Assembly (NCBI GenBank): GCA_003161635.1
Contig: PMOA01000045.1
Location: 5,993 to 45,841, forward strand
Length of the DNA stretch: 39,849 nucleotides
Source of the DNA: Limisphaerales bacterium
Lineage (GTDB): Bacteria; Verrucomicrobiota; Verrucomicrobiia; Limisphaerales; UBA11358
Direction of reading: 5' to 3'
Shown: in pieces, positions 39,741 to 39,849 of the stretch
How positions within the stretch are numbered: the first letter of the stretch is position 1
Layout of the letters: every line of letters starts with the position of its first letter
Position numbers and translations under genes: made by a program
The notes under the pieces: model-generated
What the model was told of the DNA's origin: nothing
Seen by the model: only the letters and a program-made list of their open reading frames with translations
Database searches by the model: none

Positions 39741-39849
39741 TTCCGGCGTCCTATGGCTCCGGCCAGGGTTCAATGAGGGGTCGGGCGCAACTCAATTTTT
39801 AAGCAAGCGTTCTGTTCCGAAGGAACAATCGAAAATAGCCCGGCATTTC
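39741..39849. other. Downstream tail of the window
   Basis: No gene. The palindrome TGTTCCGAAGGAACA (about 39812-39826) and the A/T-rich stretch after it look like the beginning of another intergenic repeat cut by the window edge. Confidence 0.4.

Overview
The window looks like chromosomal DNA of a Gram-negative, LPS-making bacterium. The best guess is the Verrucomicrobiota, soil Pedosphaera/Limisphaerales type; this is an inference from gene content (Kdo/lipid A/LPS export, hopanoid genes, HPr kinase, Tat-exported glycosidases) and from the dense intergenic repeats, not from a marker gene. There are 37 supported protein genes (one cut by the window edge, one doubtful small frame) and two gene tails that read as remnants. 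I found no tRNA, rRNA, CRISPR array or transposase.

Layout. 1-10 kb, all on the minus strand: cysE, hflX, glgC, kdsA, kdsC, lptC-like, lptA-like, lptB, hprK, HPr, gatC, gatA (read right to left). Kdo synthesis, LPS export and an HPr kinase/HPr pair sit in one run with 4-base overlaps, which recalls the enterobacterial kdsC-lptCAB-rpoN-ptsN-npr locus. 10.2-14.6 kb, minus: a YtrA-type GntR regulator with a clear operator/promoter, an ABC ATPase, a small coupled frame, and an 875-residue ABC-2 permease fused to an RCC1-like propeller. 14.8-18.1 kb, minus: lpxK, lpxL-like acyltransferase and a waaF-like heptosyltransferase. 18.4-21.9 kb, minus: a Fur/PerR-family regulator with its own box, sufB, sufC and a conserved-looking protein of unknown function.

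22.2-29.7 kb: a large lipoprotein and an MFS transporter (plus), a phospholipid-methyltransferase-like protein and a TPR-like protein (minus), then a tiny lipoprotein, hpnH and hpnJ (plus, hopanoid side-chain synthesis). 29.7-32.3 kb, minus: a TcmP protein overlapping a spore-photoproduct-lyase-like radical SAM protein, with two gene tails upstream. 32.3-37.4 kb, minus: two Tat-exported glycosidase-like proteins. The end holds a cupin (minus), pheA and a stand-alone glycogen-binding-domain protein (plus).

The strongest unexplained structure is repetitive. There are (i) 7-base-period tandem arrays at many gene junctions, with a different unit each time, some as inverted pairs; (ii) GTAG/GGAG-headed REP-like hairpins, two of which lie in frame inside unrelated proteins and encode the same peptide; (iii) two 96-106 base elements with TTGGACTGCG terminal inverted repeats. 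Several of these supply the codons at the ends of real genes. The protein systems most worth a second look are the GntR/ABC/RCC1-permease operon and the TcmP/radical SAM pair.
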